Positions 38,003-49,830 of a stretch of DNA of 64,000 nt are shown in pieces (position 1 is the first letter of the stretch; each line of letters begins with the position of its first letter). The stretch lies in the NCBI GenBank assembly GCA_965153455.1, contig OZ234494.1, positions 27,085,354 to 27,149,353 of the forward strand, in the 5' to 3' direction. A model generated the notes under the pieces. That model saw only the letters and a program-made list of their open reading frames with translations, was not told where the DNA came from and did no database searches. The stretch is from Sphagnum compactum. Lineage: Eukaryota; Bryophyta; Sphagnopsida; Sphagnales. The position numbers and the translations under genes are program-made.

Positions 38003-38230
38003 CTAGAGACCCATTCATCCAAAGTGTGGGGAAGAAGCATGTGACTTGGTGGGCCATTCATCCAAAAGTGTGGGGGAGAAGCATGTGACTTGGGGGTCGA
38101 TTCATCCAAAAGTGTGGGGGAAAAGCATGTGACTTGCGGGCCGATTCATCCAAAAGTGTGAGGGAGAAGCATGTGACTTGGGGGCCAATTCATCCAAAAG
38201 TGTGAGGGAGAAGCATGTGACTCTCGAGGC
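38003..38230. repeat. 44-bp tandem repeat, five copies
   Basis: AAGCATGTGACTT recurs at 38035, 38079, 38123, 38167 and 38211, exactly 44 bp apart. The unit includes TTCATCCAAAAGTGTGGGGG. Eroded copies continue to about 38290. Confidence 0.9.
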
Positions 38231-40260
38231 CTTCATCGAAAGTGTAAGGGGAGGAGGGAGAGGGACACGTGACTTGGGCATCCAAAGTGTGTTTGGTCAG
38301 AAGAAGTGAAGAGCATATGAGAGGGAGAAACATATGACTTTGGAGGAAACGAATACGCAAACCGTTTTTATACAAAGCCCATTTCTCCCATTTCTTCATA
38401 GCTATAAGTTGCTTCCTAAGAAAACAATACCATAAAGGAAGACCAACAACTTGTCTATGGAAGGAAGCAATACTCATAAGAATACTCATGGAAGAGGTTC
38501 TTAAAGACAACTTGCGCTTTGTGAAGAGGTTACCCATAACCCTAACTTAGGCTAGAATGAAAGTTGTAATGTTGAGTGATGGTTGAAAGTCATTCGAATT
38601 TAGGAAGCATCCACCTTTGCCACAAATTAGGGTTATGGTAACTTAGTAGTAGCCTTTGGTCATTCTTTTGGGAGTAAGGTAGTGTGATAGTGGGAAGCTT
38701 CTCCAAAATGGGAGTCATAAATACTTTTGAGAGATTGATGTATAAAACAATTCTCAACTTTCAAGGTTTGTGTGCACCATGCTCAAGACATTTTACCATA
38801 GAACCTTGACAACTTTATTGTTGGCCTTGCAAGCCTTATTACCAAGGCAAGAGGGATATTGTGTTTAAGATTCATTAATAGAGTATAAGTAGCTTAAGGG
38901 ATTTTGGCCCCTACTAGGTAATAATAATAATAATAGGTCTATTTTTATTATATGAGGATTTTTTGAAAGGTGGTTTTTTTTGGGCTTGTGTTGAAACCTT
39001 AGATTAGTTATAGAGTTTAGCTTGAAGGATTTTGGTTTCTTTTAGAGGATTTTTTGAAGAATGTTTTGGAATATTATATTTTGGACATGGAATCCTCAAA
39101 AATGGACATGTAATATTCAACAAGCAAAAAGTTCAATTCATTTTCTCATGCAATTTTTTATTGAAAATTGAAAAACATTTAAATCGACCCCAAGGAAAAC
39201 TACTAAGAATGGAGATGCAATATTTAACAATCAAAAGGTTGAATTCACTTGTGCAATTTCTATTGCTTTAATTTAATTGATTCATGGTTAAAAAAATCCC
39301 AAACATTGTTTTTTGAGAATAATTTGTTATCAATTGATCAATTTATCCCCTCCTTCATTTTTCATCATGGTTATAACACGTCCGTTGTGCACAAATGAAT
39401 CTAGTGGCAACAACTATAATAACATGGGATTTTAATTAGGGTTAACTTGGTTCCTAATCATAGGAACCTTAAAATTCATCCTATGTACATAGGTTAAATA
39501 AATTAAATAATTTTATCCATAGTTATTTGTGTGAGACATTTAAATTTTAAAAATGCAAAACCATCAAAGACTCATCAATTGTCGAGAAGTTGTTTTCTTA
39601 CAATTGCAAATATGGCAATTGAAAAATTGAAGGTGATTTTGAATTTGTTTGTGTAGATTTCAAGCCATTGGACAAATTGTTAGGTATTTACTCCAAGAGA
39701 GAAAGCTTTTTTTTATAAATTTTTGAAATTAAAATTTTAAGGTAGTTATGTTGTTGGAACATAGTTAAGTGTGAACAAGGTTTAATTTTTTTATTTTGAA
39801 GAGTTTATTGTTTATTCTATGATGTGGTTTTGAATTTTTATTTTTCATGTTTTTAGTGTGCATGCTTTCATGTGTGTGACTTTGTTAGTTTTGATAACGT
39901 TGGGTGTCAATTTAATAACACACAACAAAACTAAAATATCATGTTGTTTGGACTTCAAAATGTACATAGAATAAAATTTGTGAAGGTTATAGTTATTATT
40001 ACTAAAATGAGTACAAATATTTTTAAAAAATTCATCGAACTTTGAGGTTTTTTCGACTAGATATACGGAAATACTATGACATTAAGCACCGGAGGCTAAA
40101 GAAAAAAAGTACAACAACCGCATATGCTTTGAAGAAGCCTTTGGTGATACAACCATATTGAGCACCCCCTCCGACAAGGAACCAATTGACGCCGCAACGA
40201 ATGCTTTAAAGTCACTCAAACTTTGGGCCCCAAATATCAACAATTTCCCTTCCAAAAGAA
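38231..40260. other. AT-rich spacer
   Basis: No gene, RNA or clear mobile element was recognised. Short open frames lack family signatures. Confidence 0.3.
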
Positions 40261-40350
40261 ACATGTTCATGAATTGTCCCTAAACCTAAACCCTAAACAT
40301 GTTCATGAATTGTCATGAACCCTAAACCTAAACCCTAAACATGTTCCCCA
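40260..40350. repeat. Telomere-like motifs in a ~42-bp tandem duplication
   Basis: ACATGTTCATGAATTGTC plus CCTAAACCTAAACCCTAA occurs twice in succession, and a third ACATGTTC follows. The CCCTAAA words match the plant telomere unit. This is an interstitial microarray, not a chromosome end. Confidence 0.7.
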
Positions 40351-40959
40351 ATTTCCATGGTCAAATTTCAAAGCTTGTTTAATCTTAGTCTTTTAGAATC
40401 AATAAGGAAACCATTACATGTCAATTTTGGCATTATTTTCACTTTTCACTTCAAGTTTTTATTCTTATTTATATTTATTTATATTTATTTATATTTATTT
40501 ATTTCTAAAGTTTTCAAGCAATTTTGATTTTTTGGGTGGGTTCAAATAGATTTCCCTTATTCACATTTCACTATATATATATATTTAATTTTTCCATTTT
40601 TAATGCATTTAGAACTTAATATAAACAACCTAGCTAATTTATGTAACATATAATAATAATTTAAGTATGTGAAAACTAAAAAATCATCAAAAGAAATCTA
40701 AAATGACATAATTTGGTTTTTAACATATTAAAAATTAAAAAGACCAACATTTTGTTGCTATGGCATAAACACGACTTCGTCTCTTTTATTTTCTTTAAAG
40801 AATGTATTATCATTTCATATAGGTATATTAAAAATTGAAACAAAAAATTCTCAATTTTTACAATTGAGTCAATCTCGCATTTTTCTAATTCACCTTTTTT
40901 TTTTAAAGTATAAAATAGGTGAATTGGTTGTAAGGGATAAATCACATAATTTAATTCGT

Positions 40960-41560
40960 CTCAACCTTTTTTTTATTGCAAACATGTAATGTCCAAAAAC
41001 TGATGTTGTAGAAAATGACAATTCCAAACTTAAATGACAATTCTTGCATGAAATGAACATAGGGATGGTGAAAACAGAAAAGGATGCTCATAGAACATGA
41101 CAATTCCAAGTTATGTGACAATTCCAACTTAAATGACAATTCTAGCATGAAATGATCATAGGGATGGTGAAGACAGAAAACGATGCTGGTAGAACATGAC
41201 AATTCCAACTAAAGTGATCATAGGGATGGTGAAGACAGAAAAGGATGCTCGTAGAACATGAAAATTCCACCTTACATGACAATTCTTGCTCAAAAGGGCT
41301 GTAGGAATGGTGACGACAAAAAGGGTGATGTAGAAGATAACAATTCCAACTTAGATGACAATTCCTGTTTGAAATGATCGAAGGGATTGGTGAAGAAACC
41401 AAAAAGACGAATTGTAGAAGACGACAATTCCAACTTAGATGACAGAAGTCCTTGGAATTGTCGGTGGAATGGAAAGGAGCAGAAAAGCACGCGTGCTGGA
41501 GACGATTATAATTCCAACTTAGATGACAATTCTGGTATGAAATGGTCGTAGGGATGGTGG
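40960..41560. repeat. Degenerate tandem repeat upstream of SAS6
   Basis: Units of 60-100 bp share ACAATTCCAACTTAGATGAC, CATGAAATGATC and GGGATGGTGAAGACAGAAAA. At least six copies are visible. The minus-strand frames through it are repeat artefacts. Confidence 0.8.
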
Positions 41561-42710
41561 ACGTAACTGCCGCTTCTTCCCCTGTTTCCCGCCGACGCAA
41601 AACTTCGTCTTCCTGCTCGCGCGATTCCCTTGCTTCAATTTCTCAAGTCCGTTTCCGCTTTCCATTTTTTGAATCGCTACTTTCCGCAAGGAAATAGTCA
41701 TTTGTGATGGATTTCTTATTTCAGGATTTATGGCTTTTTTTTCAGAATTTTCTTTGAATTTTTTGGCTGCTTGAGAAGACAACTACTCTTCTGGAAGCGA
41801 GAGAGAGAAAGCTCTTCTGTCTTTGCCTGACGCTTTTTGGTTTCCACAATCTTTCACTCGAATTTTGTGATCGGTTTCTCTGCTGAGACGGATGCACTCT
41901 CTTTGTCGAGAAATGAAATTGAAGCGAGTTGAATAATTGTTTTTTTTTCCCTCCCTTTTCTTTCTTGGTTTTGATCTTTCTCTTGCGGTTGCAGTTGTTA
42001 TTGTCTCCAATCCCGACTCCAAGCAAGCTCGCCAGTTTGGAACGTGGGACGACGAAATAGGAGTCGAAGGAGGATAAGACTGGGACTTGTTTTTTGAAGT
42101 GGCTGCGGGAAGAGGGGCGTAATGAAACAACCGTGAGGAATGGAGTTTCCTCTTGCTGTGTTTCTCAGTTTTCATTCAATTGCCAAGCAGTCCAAAGAGC
42201 TTCAGCACGCTACGTTGCCGTTTTCGCGTCATAGGAATAGCGAAGGAGGTTCAGACATCACGATCTGCTCCTAATTGTCTCCATTCAGAGCTGATTGTGT
42301 GAGTTCAAAACTCGGGAAAAAAGAAAGAAAGAAAAAGCTTCCAAGCATGAAACCTCGTTGCATGACATTGGACAGAAGATACAGGAAAAACATAATATCA
42401 ACCATGAAACCGCATTGCGCGAAGGTGTAGTAGTAGAGAAAGACACAGCAAACAGGATAACCTGCATGCTCCTGTCATTCGCGCGATGAAAACTTTTGCA
42501 TCACTACTGTGCCGCGAAAGAACACTCGCTCACGATGGTCATGCAATCGGATCGGAAAATTCGGTGGGACTTGCACTTCTCACAGTGTACGGTTTTGTCA
42601 TGTAGTAGTAGTAATAAGTAGATAGGCGTGGAGACTTCTTCAGACGATCGATCGGCTGGCGAATGGGGTTTGAGAGTGAAGAGCATGGCAAACTGGCTGG
42701 CGGTGGTGGC
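41561..42710 (+). promoter_or_regulatory. Probable promoter and 5' UTR of SAS6
   Basis: Less AT-rich than the flanking spacer and without a recognised gene. It contains pyrimidine and purine tracts but no clear TATA box. An in-frame upstream ATG at 42663 lies 16 codons before the preferred start. Confidence 0.3.
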
Positions 42711-45700
42711 ATGGAAAATTCTTCCACTCTCTTCGAGAAAGTTGTACCAGTGCGGGTTAACAAATCCAACAGCGAGGATCGACATATGGATCTCACTGCA
42801 AGGTTCATCATGGGATTGAGCAAGATTCATCGTACAACAAAAGTTGGTTTTTCTTCATGTTCCCTCCTCCTTTCTATTTGAATATGAAGGAAGTAAAAAA
42901 TGATTCAATAATGTATTTAAGTACAGCTGTGAGAGACTTGTCTTACAATCAACTCCTGAATGATATGCTCTTCATTTTCCCTCCTTTCTCTTTGAATATG
43001 AAGTAGAAGAAGAAGGAGAAGGAGATGGAGAAGAGTTTTGATTGTTGTGGATTGAACAAGAAGGAGACACACATTCAATTTGGTGATGATGATTGTGTTT
43101 GCATAGGTGGATTTTTAGAGCTTAACTATGGTGACTGAAATGAAACACTTGCAAACAACTCAATGAAATCTATGCAAACTCATAGGTTTCATTGAGTTGT
43201 TTGCAAGTGTACATGATGAACTTGTACAGAAAACAACTCAATGAACTTGTACAGAAAGGTGCATAGTTTGCATATTCAAACTATGTTGTGGGTGACTGTC
43301 AATTGGATAGGGTTACCAAGTGCAATATAATAGGGTCAATCAGGTTTTGATTGTTGTTGATTGAACATGAAGGAGAGAGACATTCAATTTGGTGATGATG
43401 ATGATGTTTGTGTTTGCATAGGTGGATTTTTAGAGCTCAACTATTGTGACTGAAATCAATCATTCAAACTATGACATGGGTGAACTTGTCAATTGGATAG
43501 GGTTACCAGCTGCAATATAATAGGGTCAGTTAGGTTTTGATTGTTGTCAATCAAACAAGGAGGAGATAGACATTCAATTTGGTGATGATAATGATGATGT
43601 TTGCATATTCTGGATTTTTAGAGCTTGACTATTGTGACTGAAATGAGACATTCAGACTATGACATGGGTGATTGTCAATTGGATAGGGTTACCAACTGCA
43701 ATATAATAAGGTCAGTCAAGTTTTAATTGTTGTTGATTGAACAAGAAGGAGATAGATGTTCAATTCGTGATGATGATGATGATGATGATGATGATGTTTA
43801 TGTTTCCAGGTGCTTCAAGTGCAAATCACAAATGAGCTTGACCCTTTCTTTTTCTACTCGTTGGAGGTGAATGAAGATGATTTCCAGACACTGAAAGTGG
43901 AACAATGCATATTGGTTGATTTTGCAACTTTTCCGTACAAGTTCATTGAGTTGCTTGAACAATGTATCATTTCAGCGTCTCATGACAGTTCCAGGTATGC
44001 TTGCTACTTCCCACTATTTTCTGGAGAAAGAGTGTCAAACAATGTCACTCAAGGATACTAGAGGATTTTGTGAGCACTGAGCTGCTAGGAAGTGGCATTT
44101 AAGCAAGTGAACTTTTTTTCAAATAGGATAAAAGTAGATTTAGATCTGCAAAACACAGTGCAAAACATTTTCATACTAAGTCATTTGGAAACAAAATATC
44201 TAAAACTCTGTGCACAATCTCAAGCAATAATGCATGTGATCCATCTCTTTTTTCCAAGCAGAGGAACAGGCAGGTTTCTTGCTGTCCTTCATATACGTAC
44301 AGGAGACTCAACTTTCACTGTTGTGGAAACCAACCAATTCAAGCACCTCAGCCATCTATCCCTTGTGTTTCGACAAGGCAACGACTGTGTCATCAAACAG
44401 TTTCTTGCAGGCCGACTTGCTGAATACAAGGTAAATGGAAATTTTGCAACCACTTTTGGCATTGTATTAAGTACCAATTTTGGTTCTAGTGTAAGGGTAA
44501 ATTTTCATGGTGTGCAATTTTTGACTAAACATTCATACTGGTGATATATTTCATGAGATTGCAGTCTATCAATGGTGATTTGCATGAGAAGTTGAGGCGG
44601 ACACTCCATTCTTTGGAAAAGGCGTTGCGTGATGTCAACTGTCTGAGTGGGTAAGCAGTTTTTTTTCCATGCTGTCAAAACATGGGGCTCTTAACCGTGA
44701 AATTGATGGGTAGTTTACGCTTCAATGAAGCTCTGAAGGTGATTTAAGAGACAAGGTTGGACAGTTAAAACACAGTTGAATCTAGTCTTAAGTTCTGCTT
44801 TTTGAACACAACTTCAATTTATTAGATAATATGAGAGACATTCATACAGAGTAGTTGTCATTTCACCTGCCTTGCATTCACGCATGCAGCGAACTTGGTG
44901 AGCTGAAGGAGAATCATTGTCGAATTGTGAGTGAGCTGAAGGCTGAATATACCTTGGAGCTTGCTCATGAGAAGGAAAAGGTTTGCTTAAAGATTAATTA
45001 CAATCAATCAAGGCTACTAAATTCCACGTGATTAAAATTTAAACCTTGCACAAACTTGGTTGAACAAAGACCTGAAATATGAATTGTTTTAGGTTTGTGA
45101 AGTGGGACACTTATGTTCTGACAACCTGTGTCATTTTGTTGTGGCTTTTGTCAAATAAGAGGAACCCCATTTACCAGATGCCAATATCCTAGATCATATT
45201 ACCCAAGTTGAATTTGTCCAGTGTTACTACCCTGTAAACAGCACTATGTTTTTGAACCTTTTCCATCTGGATAGGTGATGCAAGAAACAGCAGAGCTAAA
45301 ACATCAGCATGAGAGGGAGCGGGCAGAATTTCAGAGTTGTTGCCAGCAGCAAGTTGATCGCCATCAAGAAAAGGCAAATGAATTGGATAAACAGGTACCC
45401 AACTTTCTCCATGTTTGTGTTTGTTCAGATGAATTTCAGCATGCACATCTATTGCTTATCATGTAGAAAGGTCAATTGTTCTCATAGTACCTTGGGTCAC
45501 ACTGTAAACTTGCCCATTAACAATGGTAAAAAGGTTTTGAAGGTCGAATTGATCTTTCTAAACAGGTGCACTCATTGCTAGATTCCAAGTATACATTGGA
45601 CTCTAGGATTTCTGAGCTGAAATCCAAGCTTAATTCTGTTGAGAAGGAATTGGAGGAAAAATCACAGGTACAACTTTTGGCCACCCTTTGAATATTTACT

Positions 45701-48700
45701 GCCATGATGCTGATTCTTTGTAGCAATTCTTTTTGTATGGCCTCTAGTAATGTCTGACACTCAGCTTGTGATGATGGGCACAGGAGTATGAGCAACTGAA
45801 GAAGGAAAATCGCATTTTAGATTCAGAGAAACATGATTCTGCAAAACAGCTCAACCACCATCTCATGTGCCTTAGTGCCCTTCAGCAGGAGGTTTGTTTC
45901 ACATAATCCAACTTGTATCAAGCAGCAATTAACATGCACCTGAAATGACAGCATCACTTCAGATAAAATGTGTATATGTGTTCTGAACATGTATGGGTTT
46001 GTTCCAAATCCTCAAGATTTTTTGGTTGTTGAGTGCAGGTTTCAAACAAGAGTGAGTTAATTTCAAGTTTGACATTGCAACTTGATGCACAGGCTTCACA
46101 TAGGTTTGGTCTTCAGTTTTGAAGTTCTCATTTGAAGTTTCTATTCTGTTTGTCCCTGGTCTTCATGCCATATAATTAGGTCAAATCAAATAGCCATGGT
46201 GTAAGCACCACTCTTCTATAAATTACCATGCAATGGGTTGCCATATAGCTGAATTATCAGAGGTTCCTTGACAGTTCAGCATTTCCAAAAACTTGTGTTG
46301 CTAACTAATATTCTGGGCGGATTTTTTGCAGGGCAGCATTAGAGAAGTCATGGAAGGAAGCTCAGGCAACATCCGAACGTGCTGAAGAGAGAGCAAACAC
46401 TAGTGCAACTGAGCTCACAAACTGCTACCAAATTATAGAAAAGCTCCAGGTACTCCTTCACCCAAAGAGCTAATTGTGTCATGCATGCAAGGGTTCAAGC
46501 TATTTCTTTAACCACAGTTTCAACTATATTGAAATTGCACAAAGAATTAGTTTGTGCCAAGTGAACATTGCATCTCCTATACATAGTCTCTGGAGCTTGG
46601 GTCATGCAATGTGATCAAGTGAAAACCACCCTAGTTATTAGGGGAAGGGCTCATGAGTTATAGCCACTTGTAGGCATTGTTGATTCATATTTTGCAAGGT
46701 GCATACAGATGGATGCCATCAATTTTTGTCAACCCATCTATGTTGGGGTTATTGAACAATAATTATTCATTGAAATGATACCTGGGGGCATTGGAGTCCT
46801 TTGGGAAGAACTGAGCAACAATCATGTTGCATTGGGTGCAACATGTAGAAAGTGTCCATCTTAGTAAGGAGGCCATGTCCTCTAAGGTTCTCCAAGTACA
46901 CCAGGAATCAGCTATTATCTTTCCAGCCTTTGACAATTTTGGGGCAAAATGTCATTTATTCAACAATTTAAGGATAGGAACAGCTTCAATGTTGCACTCT
47001 CTGATGAACAAGATTTTGTCAATGCAACCCCCCTCCAAGGGATTGCAAGTATATGATTTTTCAAACCTTTGGTTTTCTTGGATTCATGGGTCCAAAAGGT
47101 GGAGTTGCGGGCATCAAAACAGAAGGTCAAAACGAAAGGGCAAGTGGTGTCTCAGCAGGATAATCTGTTGAGTGAGCGTCAGGCTGCAATTGAGAAGGGT
47201 GAAGCCGAAAACCTCAACTTGCGCCAGGAATTGGCCAACTTAAAAGTGGAGCAAGAGGAAAACAAAAAGAAGGTATCTTTTGCTAGTTGTGTGTTATGTA
47301 GAATGAAATTTACTTTTATGTGTTAATTTTATCAGGTTCTTCTCCACATGTTCTCAATGTGATACACACATCTAATCAGCAGGAACTAAATCTCAATGGT
47401 CTGGTGTGTGGCAGACAGAAGATCTGACATCAAAGTTGCATGAAACTCAGGAACTTCTTAAGTCAAATCAACAAATGAACCAGTAAGCATGTGAATTTCA
47501 CCTCTTTGGTCCAAATGTGCTGTTTTTTCACCTTATACCTTAGCATTTGCACACTATGGATATCTGAATTGTCATGTGCAGATCTTCTTTAGATTGTTCT
47601 TGAAATTTGAATTTCAGAAGAATATGACAAAGGACTTGAATGGAGTTGATTTCAGGTGGTTAAACCAGCAGTTGACAGAGGCCCAACTAGGGAAGATGGC
47701 AGGTAGTGGGACATCATCTCGTTACAATGGATTCACCCCCCGTCCCAGTACAAATGCTTTGAGCTACTCTTCATGTCTCACGAGTAGCAGACCAGTGGAG
47801 GCAACTACCCCTCTTTCCTACAATAGTGGAAACTCATCTGCTATGGCATTCAAGAACCAATTTCCAATTTCATCTTCGTATTTGTCATCAACAACCATTC
47901 CAGTTACTGGAACTCAAAACAAGCCCCAACAGCTCAATGGCTTGGGAGCTTTTCATAGCTCGCCTTCACTAATTGGTAGCCAACACTCCATCTATGCTGC
48001 TAAATGTGCATCACAATCAAGCCAATGTGTGCGCTATAAACCTAAGGTGGGGCTTACAACTACCTCTACTATTGCATCTACCACTCCAGGTTTGTACACA
48101 GCAGGCACAATGTCAATGGATAGTCCATCACTGAATTCATGGGATGATTCTGGCTCTTGGGGTTCCAAACAAAGCATATTACCACGGCCACAGCTTTCAT
48201 TTGCAGACAGGTACTAATAATGAGTTCCATTGTTTTGTCTCTAATTTCCTGTATCCCATGTTTTTCTCATTTTCTTCCTCTTATATTCTCACACAGCTCT
48301 TCGTCAACGTATTCTTTACTGCATTCTTTCTGTACCTTTTGCAGGTCTGGGTATGGTAACTGCAGCAAAATCTCTTCATCTTTTAGTAGACCAACTGGCA
48401 ACCACACAGCAGGATTCAACGGACAAAGCATTAATTCCTTACAGCCCTTGTCTCCGAATCAAGAGTCACCTTCTGAAAGGCGATCACCCCCAATGGTAGC
48501 TGGGGAACAAAGTGACTTTAGCCATGGACAAGAAACATGTCTAAGAACATGTGGTAATGCTGAAGACAAAATGCCAGTTGCTTGCAGTCAAACTCAGGAG
48601 TCACTTGGCAGTGGTGCAAATTCTAAAATATGCTCAGGAGGTGGTGATGGAAGCATCCACCACCCACAGTTTCCTTCTTGCAAAGCAAACAATTGTCATG

Positions 48701-48759
48701 CAAGAAACAATTGTCCAGGCAATGCACCTCAACGGTCAGTCTCCAATGGGTGTAGCTGA
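42711..48759 (+). CDS. SAS6: SAS-6, centriole cartwheel assembly protein, 14 exons, ~795 aa
   Basis: SAS-6 dimers form the nine-fold cartwheel that templates centrioles and basal bodies; in land plants it is needed only where sperm are flagellate. Exons are 42711-42842, 43810-43994, 44262-44430, 44565-44650, 44890-44980, 45275-45394, 45566-45667, 45784-45891, 46039-46103, 46332-46449, 47099-47272, 47415-47482, 47656-48210 and 48345-48759. Exons 1-3 give the globular head: FEKVVPVRV, ITNELDPFFFYSLEVNEDDF, LVDFATFPYKFIELLEQC, and the PISA region ETNQFKHLSHLSLVFRQGND. Exons 4-12 are a long Glu/Lys/Gln-rich coiled coil ending in MNQWLNQQL, a conserved end of the coil. The last 250 residues are Ser/Asn-rich. 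The start at 42711 is preferred; 42663 would add 16 Gly-rich residues. The AG at 47097 is pyrimidine-poor and the least certain site. Confidence 0.92.
43033..43808. repeat. Tandem repeat (~186-308 bp units) filling SAS6 intron 1
   Basis: Units start with TTTTGATTGTTGTTGATTGA at about 43036, 43344, 43534 and 43720. They share ACATTCAATTTGGTGATGAT, GATTTTTAGAGCT and TTGGATAGGGTTACCA. The first unit is enlarged by a hairpin. The last, partial unit ends exactly at the splice acceptor of exon 2. Confidence 0.85.
43145..43210. repeat. Perfect 24-bp inverted repeat with 18-base loop
   Basis: ACACTTGCAAACAACTCAAT plus GAAA at 43145-43168 is exactly reverse-complementary to 43187-43210. Transcribed within SAS6 intron 1, it would form a perfect RNA hairpin. 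Confidence 0.85.
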
Positions 48760-49830
48760 AAATCTTTGATTTCCTCTCATCCAAAGAGTGTCAAGTCGCC
48801 AACGAAAAATCACCTCCAGATTCTTCCCCTTTGAAGAACCATTTTGTTTGGTAGGTGACCCTATCATTCAGTGTAAGAATTCAGCATCGGGAATCAATCA
48901 AATTGTTTCCAATACTACCCTTTTAAAGTCTTGTTTGTGAGATTGCCCTTTGGGGGGGGGTTGGGGGTGGGCGGAGGGATGATATTGATCTTGCTCACAT
49001 GGCCCTGAAACATTCTTATGAGGGGGTTTGAAAAATCTTTCTTCCTCTTCCTGCCAAGAACAGCAATAGAATGTGCAAAAGCTGTATGCTTCAATGTGAG
49101 ACACTGCCTGATCCGATCTTCACCTACCCCTCACGGTTGAGAACTGTGCTCTTTGCATAGCTCCCAGATCAGATCAGACTGCAGTGTCAAACACATACCA
49201 GAATCATTTACTCTTTCTGTAGCTCCCAGATTAGATTTTCGGAGTGAAAGTGTGGAATCAGAATTATATGCTGTTTCTATACCTCTCAGTCAGATGAGAT
49301 TGTAGGAACAGAAGTTCATAATCACAATTGTGCTGTTTTTATAGCTCTCAATAAGGTTAGATTGTTGTGGCAGTATATAATCACCATTTTGCTGTTTCTG
49401 TATTTTTCAATCAGATTAGAGTATTGGAATCACAAAGTGCAGAATCAGAATTGTGCTGTTTCTATAGCTCCCAGCCAGATCAAATTGCAGAGGTTGTATG
49501 GTAAAACTGTGTAGCACAGATTTAAATTTCAAAACTCAGCAGATGTATTAAATGTAGACCTCGCACTTGCGTATGCTTGCATAGAAATGTGAATCAGAAA
49601 TTGGGCTACCCAGAGAATGTCTGAGAAAAGCAGCAGCGGTAGAGTAAATAATCAGCTCATTGCATATCAATGTGATGGTGAAGATGGGAAGATTGTGAAG
49701 AGAGTCAAGAGAAGTGAAAGGAATCAAGAGGAGTGAGCTTGCTTGTTGTAAAGTCATGTGCTCCAGACAAGTGCAGAGAATGTGCAAGAGGAGGGAGCTT
49801 TGGTTGCTTGGTGTAAACTCAGTCATGTGC
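48760..49830. other. Convergent 3' region between SAS6 and the kinase-phosphatase gene
   Basis: The two genes point tail to tail here, so both 3' UTRs must fit in about 1.07 kb. A G-run at 48952-48970 and a ~61-bp repeat (separate entry) are present. No gene was recognised. Confidence 0.4.
49145..49490. repeat. ~61-bp tandem repeat, six copies
   Basis: TGCTGTTTCTATAGCTCCCA-like words followed by GATCAGATTAGATTG recur near 49153, 49214, 49274, 49336, 49395 and 49459. The copies are diverged. Confidence 0.75.

Noticed and set aside
41142-41600. 152-codon minus-strand frame rich in HLSWN units
   Set aside because: It is the translation of a degenerate DNA tandem repeat and has no domain.
46824-47171. 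115-codon plus-strand frame overlapping a SAS6 intron
   Set aside because: It runs out of frame into SAS6 exon 11 and has no family signature; most of it is intron.
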